NCBI GenBank assembly: GCA_040773385.1
Contig: JAXGWH010000002.1
Coordinates: 1-64,000 of the forward strand
DNA: 64,000 bases
From: Aeriscardovia sp040773385
Lineage (GTDB): Bacteria > Actinomycetota > Actinomycetes > Actinomycetales > Bifidobacteriaceae
Direction of reading: 5' to 3'
Shown here one piece after another: positions 8,687-19,920 of this stretch; the stretch's first letter is position 1, and every line of letters starts with the position of its first letter. Under the pieces are notes generated by a model. The model worked only from the letters and a program-made list of their open reading frames with translations, had not been told where the DNA came from and did no database searches. A program made the translations under genes and the position numbers.

Positions 8687-10485
8687 CAGCGGGCCTCCTT
8701 TCCGCTCGTGGCAGGGTTGTCCGTGGCAGTGTCACCGCTTTGTGTCTCCACGGCTTGGTCGCCGCCTTGCGAGCGCACGATCTGCCGGTAGATGTCGTTG
8801 GAGGCCATGAGCTCCTCGTGCGTGCCGATACCGCTGACCCGCCCCTCGTCGAGGACGATGATCTGCCCGGCGTCGCGGATGGAGGAGGCCCTCTGCGCCA
8901 CGAGCAGCACGGTCGACTGCCTGGTGACGGGTCTGAGCGCCTCGCGCAGGTTGCGGTCGGTGGTCATGTCGAGCGCGGAGAACGAGTCGTCGAACGTGTA
9001 GACGCGCGGGCGGCGCAGGATGGCCCGCGCCATGGCGAGACGCTGCTTCTGGCCGCCGGAGAAGTTCGTGCCGCCCTCGGCCACATGCGCGTCGAGCCCC
9101 TCGGGGATGTCGCGCACGAAGTCGGCGGCCTGGGCGATCCGCAGCGCCTCCCAGATCTCCTCGTCGGTGGCGTCGTCCTTGCCGTAGCGCAAATTCTGGC
9201 GAAGCGTGCCGCTGAACAGCACGGCGGTCTGCGGCACCATGCCGTAGTCGGCGAGCAGCGCCTGCGGGTCGTAGTCGCGGATGTCATGGCCGTCGACGAG
9301 CACCTGCCCGCCGCTCACGTCGTACATGCGCGTGGCCAGGCGCAGGATGGAGGATTTGCCCGAGCCGGTCGAGCCGATGATCGCGGTGGTCTGGCCGGGC
9401 CGCGCTGTGAAGCTGATGTGCGAGAGGACGGGTTCCTGGGCGCCCGGATAGGAGAAGGAGACGTCGCGGAACTCGATCGTGCCGGCGATATGCCCGTCTT
9501 TCGTCTCCGGTGTGTAGACATGGGCGGGCGCGGCGATGTCCGGCTTCGTGTCGATGACCGTGAGAAGGCGTCTGGCGGACACACCCGCGCGCGGCAGCAT
9601 GACGGACATCATGGCCGCCTGCATGAGCCCCATGAGCATGATCATGAGGTATTGGATGAACGCCTGCAGCGAGCCGATCTGCATGGCGCACGATTCGATG
9701 CGCTGCCCGCCGAACCACATGATGGCCAGGCTCGCGCAGTTGATGATGAACCACATCACCGGGTTCATGCAGCTCATGATGACGCCGACCCGCATGAGCA
9801 CCGCGTCAGTGGCGTCGTTCACCTTGCCGAACCTCTCCGTCTCGGTCTTTTCGCGGGTGAAGGCGCGGATCACGCGCACGCCGGTGATCTGCTCGCGGAT
9901 CACGCGGTTGAGGTCGTCGAGCCTTTTCTGGAGCTTTGCGAACAGGGGGCCGAGCGTGCCGAACAACAGGCCGACGACGACGAGGATGACGGGGATGATG
10001 ACGAGGAAGGAGAGCGAGAGCGGGGCGTCCTGCCGGATGGCCATGACGAGCCCGCCGATGAGCATGACGGGCGCCTGGAGCACGAAGAGCGTTGCCTGCA
10101 TGAAGATCTGCTGCACCTGCTGGACGTCGTTGGTGGTGCGGGTGATGAGCGAGCCGGCGGGGAAGCGGTCGAGCTCGGCGAGGCTGAACGTCTCGACGGC
10201 GCCGAAGAAATCGCGGCGCACCTCATAGGCGAGGCGTGCGGAGATGCGGGCGGCGAGCCAGAGCGCCCCGACCGCGGCGGCCACCTGGAACAGCGAGATG
10301 ACGAGCATGCCCGCGCCGGTCGAATAGATCATGCCCATGTTTCCCTTGGCCACGCCCTCGTCGATGACGCTGGCCTGCAGATTGGGCAGATAGAGGTTGA
10401 GGAACGCCTGGAAGATCTGGAAGACGATGAGGAAGACGACCTGTCCCCAGTAGGGCCGCAGATATCGTCCCAGAAGTCGGAGCAT
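8686..10485 (-). CDS. ABC exporter half-transporter, degenerate-site subunit
   Basis: A 599-residue partner of the preceding exporter. It has a six-helix domain (residues about 10-310) and an ATPase domain with Walker A GSTGSGKSSILR and a perfect FSGGQKQRLAMARA signature. Its Walker B is VYTFDDSFSALD, so the catalytic glutamate is replaced by aspartate. In heterodimeric exporters such as LmrCD or TM287/288 one nucleotide site is naturally degenerate in this way, and pairing with the LSQGE signature of the other subunit fits that rule. It is the first gene of a two-gene operon. About 200 bp upstream lie a terminator and the end of a small membrane gene. Confidence 0.9.
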   Translation of the reverse strand: MLRLLGRYLRPYWGQVVFLIVFQIFQAFLNLYLPNLQASVIDEGVAKGNMGMIYSTGAGMLVISLFQVAAAVGALWLAARISARLAYEVRRDFFGAVETFSLAELDRFPAGSLITRTTNDVQQVQQIFMQATLFVLQAPVMLIGGLVMAIRQDAPLSLSFLVIIPVILVVVGLLFGTLGPLFAKLQKRLDDLNRVIREQITGVRVIRAFTREKTETERFGKVNDATDAVLMRVGVIMSCMNPVMWFIINCASLAIMWFGGQRIESCAMQIGSLQAFIQYLMIMLMGLMQAAMMSVMLPRAGVSARRLLTVIDTKPDIAAPAHVYTPETKDGHIAGTIEFRDVSFSYPGAQEPVLSHISFTARPGQTTAIIGSTGSGKSSILRLATRMYDVSGGQVLVDGHDIRDYDPQALLADYGMVPQTAVLFSGTLRQNLRYGKDDATDEEIWEALRIAQAADFVRDIPEGLDAHVAEGGTNFSGGQKQRLAMARAILRRPRVYTFDDSFSALDMTTDRNLREALRPVTRQSTVLLVAQRASSIRDAGQIIVLDEGRVSGIGTHEELMASNDIYRQIVRSQGGDQAVETQSGDTATDNPATSGKEAR

Positions 10486-10611
10486 GGAGGGTCTCGCTTT
10501 CGTCAGAAAACATCAGAACACATTTGTCAGAACGCCGTTCGCCACGCCACGTTCGAAGACACGGGCATCGCGACGTTTTCATCACAATGTGCTCGTCGCG
10601 ACGGTTTAGTC

Positions 10612-10645
10612 AAAAAAGGCAGGCACGGGGCCTGCCTTGTTTTTC
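10612..10645. terminator. Bidirectional-looking hairpin terminator
   Basis: A GGCAGGC / GCCTGCC stem with a CACGGG-type loop is flanked by A6 on one side and T5 on the other. Read on the minus strand it ends the small membrane gene that stops at 10690, before the ABC operon starts. Confidence 0.8.
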
Positions 10646-10689
10646 CCGGATGGTCGGGTTCTCTTCCCGGACGGTCGGGCACGGGCGGA

Positions 10690-11127
10690 TCAGACCGCGG
10701 TGCCGTTGGCGTCGAGGTACGGGTTGACATCGTTCGGGCTGCGCACGATGAACAGGCTGAGCACGCCGAGCCCGAAGATGATGGTGACGGTAAGGATGCC
10801 CCACATCGGCAGGCCCGGGATCCACATGATGATGAGGAAGGCGAGCGCGGAGAGGATGATGAGCAGCCAGCTGATGAGCTTGGCGATGCCCCAGCCGGTG
10901 GTGCGCGCCGAGACCGTGGCCTGCGCGTCCTTCTCCTGCGGGGTCAGCTCCTGCTCGCGGCGCAGCTCCTCGGCCGGGTCGACGCGTGAAGGGCGCCATT
11001 CGCCGGTGCGGCCCTGGGCGACCGCGTCCGCCTTCGCCTCGAACAGCCCCTGGTCGCTGACGCGGCGCTCGGTGTCGCCATTCTTGTTCCGTCGCGCGTT
11101 GGCGCGGCGCTGAGCCCTGTTCGGCAT
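10690..11127 (-). CDS. Small two-helix membrane protein with charged N-terminus
   Basis: A 145-residue protein of unknown function. Residues 1-70 are hydrophilic and strongly charged (RAQRRANARRNKN, EELRREQELTPQEKD). Two hydrophobic segments follow (LISWLLIILSALAFLIIMWI and MWGILTVTIIFGLGVLSLFI), and the tail ends in NPYLDANGTAV. The start at 11127 has a strong GGGGGAG ribosome site. Upstream codons in the same frame are Arg/Pro-rich and look non-coding. A terminator follows at 10612-10645. It resembles the small conserved membrane proteins found in actinobacteria, but no family is assigned. Confidence 0.75.
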   Translation of the reverse strand: MPNRAQRRANARRNKNGDTERRVSDQGLFEAKADAVAQGRTGEWRPSRVDPAEELRREQELTPQEKDAQATVSARTTGWGIAKLISWLLIILSALAFLIIMWIPGLPMWGILTVTIIFGLGVLSLFIVRSPNDVNPYLDANGTAV

Positions 11128-11402
11128 GTGCTCCCCCTCTGGCCGTCCGTCCCTGTGCCCTGCGGGCTGCACCGGGCGGGACCGGGCCTTGCCCGGATAC
11201 CCCCGTCTGGCGATGGTCGGACGGATACGGATATAGCGGATATATCGATGATCTTCTGTGATTCTACGCCGCCCTCGCCACCAATTCCCGCCGGTTCGCC
11301 GGTCATCGGATCTGGCCGCCGGATTCGGATCAGGCCGTCGCATTCGGATCAGATCAGGTCATGTCCGGATCCGGCGGTCGGGCGCAGATCGCATCGCCGC
11401 GT

Positions 11403-13198
11403 TCAGATCAGACCATCGAGGATCTCGGAGATGACGGCATCGTTGAGCAGCCGCCCGCGCAGGGTCGGGCGGATCCGTTCCGTCCCCTCGCCGTCGACAA
11501 ACCGCTCGATGAGATCCTCACGGCCGAGCCGGTCGAGCGTCGCCTGCGGGACGGCCTTGCCCGCGGCGTCCTCGATCCTGCGCAGGGTGATCCCCTCGCG
11601 CAATCGCAGGCCGAGCATCACCGTCTCCTCGGCATTCTCGCGGTCATCGACCCACTCGCTGCCGGCCCACGGCAGGATCTGCCGGTGCAGCTGCCGGGTC
11701 CACACGAGCGGGTGGCGGCTGTCCCACGTGCGCAGCCGGCCGTAGTGCGCGTGGGCGCCCGGGCCGATGCCCGCCCAGTCGATGCCTCGCCAATAGCCGA
11801 GGTTGTGGCGGTCCTCCTTGCCGGGCTTTGCCCAGTTGCTGATCTCGTACCAGCGGTAGCCGGCCTTCGACAGCAGCTCATCGGCGAGACGGTATTGGGC
11901 GGCCTCGTCATCGTCGTCGGGCGGGGCGATCCGACCGGCCCGCACCTGCCGACCCATCCGCGTCTGCGGGGCGAGGGTGAGGGCGTAGCAGGAGATGTGG
12001 TCGGTACCCAGCGCAATGGCGGCCTCAAGGCTCGTCCGCCAGTCGTCCATCGACTCGCCCGGTGTGCCGTAGATGAGGTCCACCGAGGTCGAGAGGCCCG
12101 CCTCTTTCGCCCAGCGCACGGCGAGCTCGACGTTTTTCTGCCGGTGCGTGCGGTCGAGGGTCTTGAGCACATGCGGGACGGCGGACTGCATGCCCAGCGA
12201 GATCCGCGTGAATCCGGCCCGTGCGAGCCGGTCGATCGATTTCTGGCTCACGGTGTCAGGGTTCGCCTCGGTGGTCACCTCGACGCCGGGTGCCAGCCCC
12301 CAGAGCGTGCGGATCTGGTCAAGAAGGCCGATGAGATCACGCACGGGCAGCAGCGTCGGCGTGCCGCCGCCGAAATAGACGGTGGAGGCCGGGCGGTCCG
12401 GCTGGCCGGTCACCTCCTGCCACAGCCGCAGCCGGCGCATCTCCTGGACGGCAGTGGCCGCATAGTTGCGCTGGGAGGCACCCTCACCGAAATCCTGCGT
12501 CACGTACGTGTTGAAATCACAGTAGCCGCAACGGCGATAGCAATACGGCACATGCACGTAGACCTCGAAAGGCGGTAGTTTCCGGCCCTCATCGAACGCG
12601 GCGACGCGCTTCCCCATCTGCCGCTGCTCCTGCCGGACGAGCTGCTCCGCCCGTGCCGAGATAGTACGTGTAAAACCCGGAATATTTCGTTGTATCAAAT
12701 GATGAGAGCGTTGATCCCATGCCCCACCGCGCACAGGGCGCTTATCCGGCACCGGGACCCCGTCCAGTGCGGCGATCCGGTGACGCGCCTTCTCAAGAGG
12801 ATCCGATTCCTCCACGGGATCCGGATTCTCCTGCCAGTCCTCGCCGCCGATCTGCGGCAGTTGCCAGCCGGGCATCGGCGCGTCGGAGAACGTCGAGGAA
12901 GAGACCGCCGGACCGTCATCCCCTTCTGTGTCCGAATCCGGACCGGGAGGGGTGTCCGCGGAGACTTTGTGGGCACCGGATACCGGGCCGGCATCGTCAT
13001 CGGCGTCGATGCCGGTATCCCTGCTCTTGAGGAACGCGTTGCCGTCGATCACCGTCTCGTCGGGCGTTTCGAACGTGTGTGAGGACGCCTCGCCCCGATG
13101 CTCGCGGACAAGACGTTCCCGCCGAGCCTGCGCCTCGTCGCGCCGGTGGCGGTCCTCCCCCGCCTTTTTCCCGTCGGCCATCACATACCTGTCGGCCA

Positions 13199-13199
<1 letters not shown>
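11403..13199 (-). CDS. hemW: Radical SAM HemW-like protein (heme chaperone / coproporphyrinogen oxidase-like)
   Basis: Radical SAM protein with the CxxxCxxC cluster motif in VHVPYCYRRCGYCDFNTY (near residues 216-230 of the long form) and GGGTPTLL downstream. HemW binds heme and a 4Fe-4S cluster and is thought to insert heme into targets; older annotations call it oxygen-independent coproporphyrinogen III oxidase. The ATG at 13199 overlaps the lepA stop (TGATG), giving 598 residues with about 195 extra acidic, low-complexity N-terminal residues. An internal ATG at 12617 with an AGGAG box nine bases upstream would give a normal-length HemW (MGKRVAAFDEGRKLPPF). Which start is used cannot be settled here. 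Confidence 0.85.
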
Positions 13200-15097
<1,898 letters not shown>

Positions 15098-15241
15098 CGT
15101 TCCTCCCCTTTCGGCGTTCTGCGCCCGGTCGGTGACGCACGGACAGGGACAGGGCCGGCCGAAGGCCGCCCGACCGACCGTCCTATTCTACGGGACGAGC
15201 TACGGGACACGTGTCGTGTCCCGATGGATCCCCGCAGATCG

Positions 15242-15284
15242 CAAAAGCCCCGCGGCGCACGGGAAGTGCTGTCCGCGGGGCTTG
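15242..15284 (-). terminator. Rho-independent terminator of rpsT
   Basis: On the minus strand an AAGCCCCGCGG / CCGCGGGGCTT stem with a loop of about 20 bases ends in TTTTGC. It lies 51 bp after the rpsT stop and ahead of lepA. Confidence 0.85.
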
Positions 15285-15334
15285 TCACAGCCCGGATTCG
15301 GTCCGGGATCCGGATCAGTCTCTCAGACTTGGTC

Positions 15335-15595
15335 TCAGAGGCTGTTGACGGCCTTGGCGAGCTTGGACTTGCGCTCGGCGGCCTGGTTCTTGTGGATGAA
15401 CCCGCGGCCCGCAGCCTTGTCGAGGGCCTTGGAGGCGACGAGGAACTGCTCCTGCGCGGCCTTCTTGTCGCCGGCGGCGACGGCCTCGCGCACCTTGCGC
15501 ACCTCGGTCTTGAGCATGCTCTTGACCTGGACGTTGCGCTGGTGGCGCTTCTCGTTGGTGAGCATGCGCTTCTTCTGCTGCTTGATGTTAGCCAT
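15335..15595 (-). CDS. rpsT: 30S ribosomal protein S20
   Basis: An 86-residue basic protein that binds 16S rRNA in the small subunit. The start MANIKQQKKRMLTNEKRHQR is diagnostic, and the protein contains the helical KSMLKTEVRKVREAV segment. The ribosome site AGGAGT lies just ahead of the ATG. It sits alone between rplY and lepA and has its own terminator at 15242-15284. Confidence 0.97.
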   Translation of the reverse strand: MANIKQQKKRMLTNEKRHQRNVQVKSMLKTEVRKVREAVAAGDKKAAQEQFLVASKALDKAAGRGFIHKNQAAERKSKLAKAVNSL

Positions 15596-15666
15596 TGGAT
15601 GACTCCTGTTTGCTCTGTGTCGAATTTCTCTGAATTTGATGGCTGCGGCCGTTCAGGCCGCCAGGC

Positions 15667-16320
15667 TCACTCGGAGTCGGACGAATCGGCGGAGGCGTCC
15701 GCGGCGGGGGCCTCGGTGGCACCCTCGGCGGTGGCGACCTCGCTCGGGGCGGCCGGCGTCGAGGACGGCAGGGCCTCCTCCTGCGGGATGGTCACGGACA
15801 CGACGGTGGTCTTCGGATCGATGTCGACAAGCTCGGCGCCCTTCGGCAGCTCGATGTCGCCGGCCGAGATCTCGTCGCCGGCCTGCAGGCCCTCGACGGA
15901 GAGGTCGAAGCGGTCGGGCAGGTTGGAGACGTCGGCGCGGACATGGAGCTCCTGGACGTCGATGAACGCGACGCCGGTGCCCTTGGTCATGCCGTGGATG
16001 AAGATCGGCACGACGACGTCGATCTTCTCGCCGGCCTTGACCTCATAGAAGTCCACGTGCTCGATGATGCGCTTGACAGGGTTGCGCTGCACGTCCTTGA
16101 CGACGGCGAGGTGCTCCTCCTTGCCGAAGCTGAGGTCGTAGACGGCGTTCGTGTGGCGCAGCGCGTTGCGCAGATCCTGCTGCGACAGCTGCAGGAAGAG
16201 CGGCTGCCTGCCGCCGGCGTAGATCGAGGCCGGGACCTTGCCGGCCACGCGGAGACGACGTGCCACACCCTTGCCGAACTCGGTGCGGGCCTCGCCCTGG
16301 AGCTTGATTGGCTCTGCCAT
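15667..16320 (-). CDS. rplY: 50S ribosomal protein L25, long (Ctc/TL5) form
   Basis: 5S rRNA-binding protein with the general-stress (CTC) extension. N-terminal residues 1-95 form the L25 domain (LQGEARTEFGKGVARRLRVAGKVPASIYAGG). Residues about 96-180 are the TL5 C-terminal beta domain (VPIFIHGMTKGTGVAFIDVQ). The last 35 residues are an Ala/Ser/Asp/Glu-rich tail. It is 217 residues long from the ATG at 16320, which has a clear AAGAAGGAAA ribosome site. The roughly 140-bp leader contains TAGGCT near 16450, a plausible -10 element. Confidence 0.95.
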   Translation of the reverse strand: MAEPIKLQGEARTEFGKGVARRLRVAGKVPASIYAGGRQPLFLQLSQQDLRNALRHTNAVYDLSFGKEEHLAVVKDVQRNPVKRIIEHVDFYEVKAGEKIDVVVPIFIHGMTKGTGVAFIDVQELHVRADVSNLPDRFDLSVEGLQAGDEISAGDIELPKGAELVDIDPKTTVVSVTIPQEEALPSSTPAAPSEVATAEGATEAPAADASADSSDSE

Positions 16321-16592
16321 GTGTTTCCTTCTTTCTGGACTCGCCACAATGCGAGGAGACCAGGAAACAGACCGTGGCAGTACCGCGGAATCGTGCCTGC
16401 TGAGTCGATAACGGGATCGAGTCCCCTCGCCAAAGCGTTGCAGATGACAGCCTAGCAACGGCCCGGAACAAATTACGGTCGCGTAGGAGAAGCCCCGGCC
16501 CTAATCTGAAAGATGTCTGAAGAGCAGGATGGCAGGAGGGGCAATCTGCCCCCACGGCATGGTCACGCCCTCCTGCAGAGCAAGGAGCTGAA

Positions 16593-18614
16593 ATGGCGTC
16601 ACGCAATCCCTTCTCCGGTCTGCTGGACCGCGTCGGCACCGCCGCCGGGCGTTTTGTCGGGTCGATGGGCAATCTGGTGCGCAGCAGGGCGGAGAATGCC
16701 GAGGAGGAGGCCGACCGCCTGCCCCAGCCGGATCTTCCCAGCGAGATCGAATACGGCGACGGCGGCCACCCCACCCGCACGTTCATCGACCAGACGACCG
16801 GGATGATGCAGACCACCACCCCGGGCGCGCCGATCCTGCCCGATTCCTATACGATCTACGACCTCTACCGCGAGCGGGCCGAGCGCAGGCCTGACGACCC
16901 GCTCTTCACCTTCCGCAAGGACGGCGTGTGGACGGACCGCTCGGGCGCCGAGGTGCTCGCCGACATCCGCCAGACCGCCAAGGGTCTCATCCATCTGGGC
17001 CTGAGGAAGGGCGACGGCGTGGCGTTCATGTGCTCCACGAGCTACGAGTGGAACATCGTCGACGCGGCCGTCGTGTCGGTGGGCGGTGTGATCGCCACCA
17101 TCTACGACACGGACTCGCCCGAACAGATGGCCAACATCGTCAAAAACTCCGACGCGCGCTTCCTCATCGTGCAGACCGAGGTGATGCAGAAGAAGGCGGA
17201 GGCGATCCGGGACGACTGCCCCACACTCGAGCGCGTGTTCACCCTAGCCACCGGTGATCTCGAGGCGATCATGGCCTACGGCCACGCCGTCTCCGACTCG
17301 GAGCTGGACGAGCGCATCGACGGGATCCACAAGACGGACCTGTGCTCCATCGTCTACACGTCCGGCTCAACCGCCGCGCCGAAAGGCGTGGAGCTGACGC
17401 ATGAGGACTTCTGCTACCAGGCCAAGTCGCTCGCCGCCTACAACCCGCAGCTGCTCTCCGAGGGCTCGGTGCTGCTCTTCCTGCCGCAGGCGCACAACTT
17501 CGCTCGGGCGATCTGCTATATCACCGTCAACGCGGACCTGCACGACTACATCTCCTCCTCCATCCGCACGCTCATCACCGACCTGCAGGTGGCCCGCCCG
17601 ACCATCATGATCGGGGTCCCCCGCGTGTTCGAGAAGATCTACAACGCGGCGAGCCAGAAGGCCGGCCACGGCTTCCAGGGGCACGTGTTCGCCGACGCGG
17701 CGAAGGTCGCCCGCCGCTGGACGCGCGAGATGGGCGCCTATGGCCACGCGCACGCCTCCACGAACGCGCTGCGCCGCGTCTACGACCCGATGGTGTACAA
17801 ACCGCTGCGCGAGTTCCTCGGCGGCCGCGCCCGCTGGCTCGTCTGCGGCGGCGCACCGCTCGACCCGGCGCTGTTCGGCTTCTTCCGCGGCGCGGGTGTG
17901 CCGGTCTACGAGGGCTACGGCCTGACCGAGACCACCGGCCCGTGCGCGTTCACCCCGGTGGACGCCCCGATCCGCCCCGGCTCCTGCGGCACCGCGTTCC
18001 CCGGCTTCTCCGTGCGCGTGAGCGAGGAGGGCGAGCTGCAGATCAAAGGTATCGCCAACATGGCCCGTTACCACAAGAACCCGGAGGAGACGAAGCGCTC
18101 GTTCACCCCGGACGGCTGGTACCGCACCGGCGACATCGGCACCATCGCCCCGGACGGCTATATCAGCGTCACCGGGCGCATCAAGGACCTCATCATCACC
18201 GCGGGCGGCAAGAACGTCTCCCCCGAGCCGATCCAGGAGGCCATCGAGCGCTGCCCGATCGTGGAGAACGCGATCGTGCTGGGCGACCGCCGCCCGTTCG
18301 TCTCGGCGCTCGTCACACTCGAGCCCGACCAGCTGGCCGGCTGGCTCAAGGAGCACGGCCTCGACGAGAACATGCCCGTCGAGGAGGCCGCGCAGAACGC
18401 CGCGGTGCGCTCGGAGGTGCAGGACTACATCGACAAGGCCAACGAGGGCGAGTCCCGCGCCGAGTCGGTGCGCAAATTCATCATCCTGCCCGACCGGTTC
18501 ACCCAGGACAACGGGCTGCTGTCCGCCTCGCTCAAGGTGATCCGCCCGAAGGTGATCCGCCGCTACCAACGTCTGCTCGACGAGCAGATGTACGTGCCGC
18601 TCAAGCAGCACTGA
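16593..18614 (+). CDS. Long-chain fatty-acid--CoA ligase (AMP-forming)
   Basis: A 673-residue adenylate-forming enzyme that activates fatty acids to acyl-CoA. It has the P-loop YTSGSTAAPKGVELTH, GYGLTETTGPCAF, WYRTGDIG and GRIKDLIITAGGKNVSPEPI motifs in order. The first 60 residues are an extra segment, with the catalytic core beginning near DLYRERAERRPDDPLFTFRK. The start has an AAGGAG site seven bases upstream. It is monocistronic on the plus strand and converges on the Gfo/Idh gene across a shared terminator. In bifidobacteria such ligases probably recycle exogenous fatty acids; the physiological substrate is not visible here. Confidence 0.92.
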   Translation: MASRNPFSGLLDRVGTAAGRFVGSMGNLVRSRAENAEEEADRLPQPDLPSEIEYGDGGHPTRTFIDQTTGMMQTTTPGAPILPDSYTIYDLYRERAERRPDDPLFTFRKDGVWTDRSGAEVLADIRQTAKGLIHLGLRKGDGVAFMCSTSYEWNIVDAAVVSVGGVIATIYDTDSPEQMANIVKNSDARFLIVQTEVMQKKAEAIRDDCPTLERVFTLATGDLEAIMAYGHAVSDSELDERIDGIHKTDLCSIVYTSGSTAAPKGVELTHEDFCYQAKSLAAYNPQLLSEGSVLLFLPQAHNFARAICYITVNADLHDYISSSIRTLITDLQVARPTIMIGVPRVFEKIYNAASQKAGHGFQGHVFADAAKVARRWTREMGAYGHAHASTNALRRVYDPMVYKPLREFLGGRARWLVCGGAPLDPALFGFFRGAGVPVYEGYGLTETTGPCAFTPVDAPIRPGSCGTAFPGFSVRVSEEGELQIKGIANMARYHKNPEETKRSFTPDGWYRTGDIGTIAPDGYISVTGRIKDLIITAGGKNVSPEPIQEAIERCPIVENAIVLGDRRPFVSALVTLEPDQLAGWLKEHGLDENMPVEEAAQNAAVRSEVQDYIDKANEGESRAESVRKFIILPDRFTQDNGLLSASLKVIRPKVIRRYQRLLDEQMYVPLKQH

Positions 18615-18670
18615 GCGATCGATCCGGGCACATATCCGGACACATATCCGGGCACGTCGATCGGAGACAG

Positions 18671-18712
18671 AAAGGCCGCGCCCCTGTGACAGGCAGTGGG
18701 CGCGGCCTTTTG
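18671..18712. terminator. Bidirectional terminator between convergent genes
   Basis: An AAAGGCCGCGCCC / GGGCGCGGCCTTTT stem serves both the plus-strand acyl-CoA ligase and the minus-strand oxidoreductase. Just before it (18626-18656) the motif CACATATCCGG is repeated. Confidence 0.9.
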
Positions 18713-18739
18713 CGTCTGTGGATGCCGACTGGTTTTCCG

Positions 18740-19825
18740 TTATTTCTCGAACGGATAGACGAGCCCCCACTTTTTGCGGATCGTGTCCATCTGTTCCATG
18801 AGGCGCAGCGTCTGTGCGTGTGGCATCCCCGGCGCCTCGGTCCGGCCGGCCCGCCACGCCTCCACGGTGGCGACGACCTCATACTCGTAGCCGGTGATCT
18901 CCTCGAGGTCGAGTGCCTCGGAGCGGATGAGCCGGTGCGCGCCGTCGTAGAGGTCGATGCGCTCGGGGTTGTTGATGTTGGTGACGACGGCATAGCCCTT
19001 GGTCCCGTGGATGAGGCCGAAGCGGTCGTCGTCGGCCACGCACGAGCACGTCACCGTCGCGAGGATCCCGCCGGGCAGGTAGAGTGCGGTGGCCGAGTGC
19101 GCGTCCACACCCGTGCCGGTCATGCCGGCCGACGTCTCGATCCGCTCGGGCTCGGCGTCATCCGTCACCATGGCGACGAAGTTGAGGCCGTACACGCCCA
19201 CGTCGAGCAGAGCGCCGCCGCCGAGGGCCGGGTCGGTGATCCGCGGTTTGGCCGTGGTGTTGTACGAGAGGGTGGCGTTGATCTCCTTGATGTCGCCGAT
19301 GACGCCGGTGGAGAGGATCGCGTTGATCCGGGTGCGAGAGGGCATGAAGCGGGTCCAGATGGCCTCGACCGCCGCGTTGCCGGTCCGGTGCGAGGCGTCG
19401 ATCAGGGTCCTTGCCTGGGAGGCGTTGCCGGTGAACGCCTTCTCCACGAGCACGGCCTTGCCCGCCTGGAGCGCGGCGACGGCCTCGGCCTCGTGGAACG
19501 GGTGCGGGGTGGCGATGTAGACGATGTCGACGTCCGGGTCGGCGAACAGCTCCTCATAGGAGCCGTAGGACTTCTGGAAACCATACTGCTGCGCGAAATC
19601 CCGCGCCCGCCCCGGATTGTCATGCGTGGCGACCGCGTAGGCGCGCACGAGCGAGGAGTAGCGCGGATCCTTCTCCATACCGGTGATGGTCTGCGCCATG
19701 GCCGGGGCGATACGCCCCAGTCCGATGATGGCGATGTTGGCGGGACGGGCCTGCCGTGCGGCGAGTTCGGCCGCGCCGGTTTTGGCCGCTGGCATTCCTG
19801 TGGTCGATGTGCCTGTGGTATTCAT
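18740..19825 (-). CDS. Gfo/Idh/MocA-family NAD(P)-dependent oxidoreductase
   Basis: A 361-residue dehydrogenase. The N-terminal Rossmann domain (ANIAIIGLGRIAPAMAQTI) begins at about residue 28. An EKAFTGN motif takes the place of the family's EKP, and the C-terminal alpha/beta domain (NAAVEAIWTRFMPSRTRINA, GGALLDVGVYGLNF) supplies the substrate site. Members oxidise or reduce sugars and cyclitols or act on dihydrodiols; the substrate cannot be read from sequence. The ATG at 19825 follows an AAAGGAGAG site. The 27-residue stretch before the Rossmann fold is low-complexity. It is monocistronic. Confidence 0.88.
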   Translation of the reverse strand: MNTTGTSTTGMPAAKTGAAELAARQARPANIAIIGLGRIAPAMAQTITGMEKDPRYSSLVRAYAVATHDNPGRARDFAQQYGFQKSYGSYEELFADPDVDIVYIATPHPFHEAEAVAALQAGKAVLVEKAFTGNASQARTLIDASHRTGNAAVEAIWTRFMPSRTRINAILSTGVIGDIKEINATLSYNTTAKPRITDPALGGGALLDVGVYGLNFVAMVTDDAEPERIETSAGMTGTGVDAHSATALYLPGGILATVTCSCVADDDRFGLIHGTKGYAVVTNINNPERIDLYDGAHRLIRSEALDLEEITGYEYEVVATVEAWRAGRTEAPGMPHAQTLRLMEQMDTIRKKWGLVYPFEK

Positions 19826-19920
19826 GTGCTCTCCTTTGAACAGATGACCGTATAAAGATGACCGTGGGCGATGACGTGCCCGGTCCTTGGTTGTTTTTGA
19901 CCGGGTGGCGGCGGAATGTA

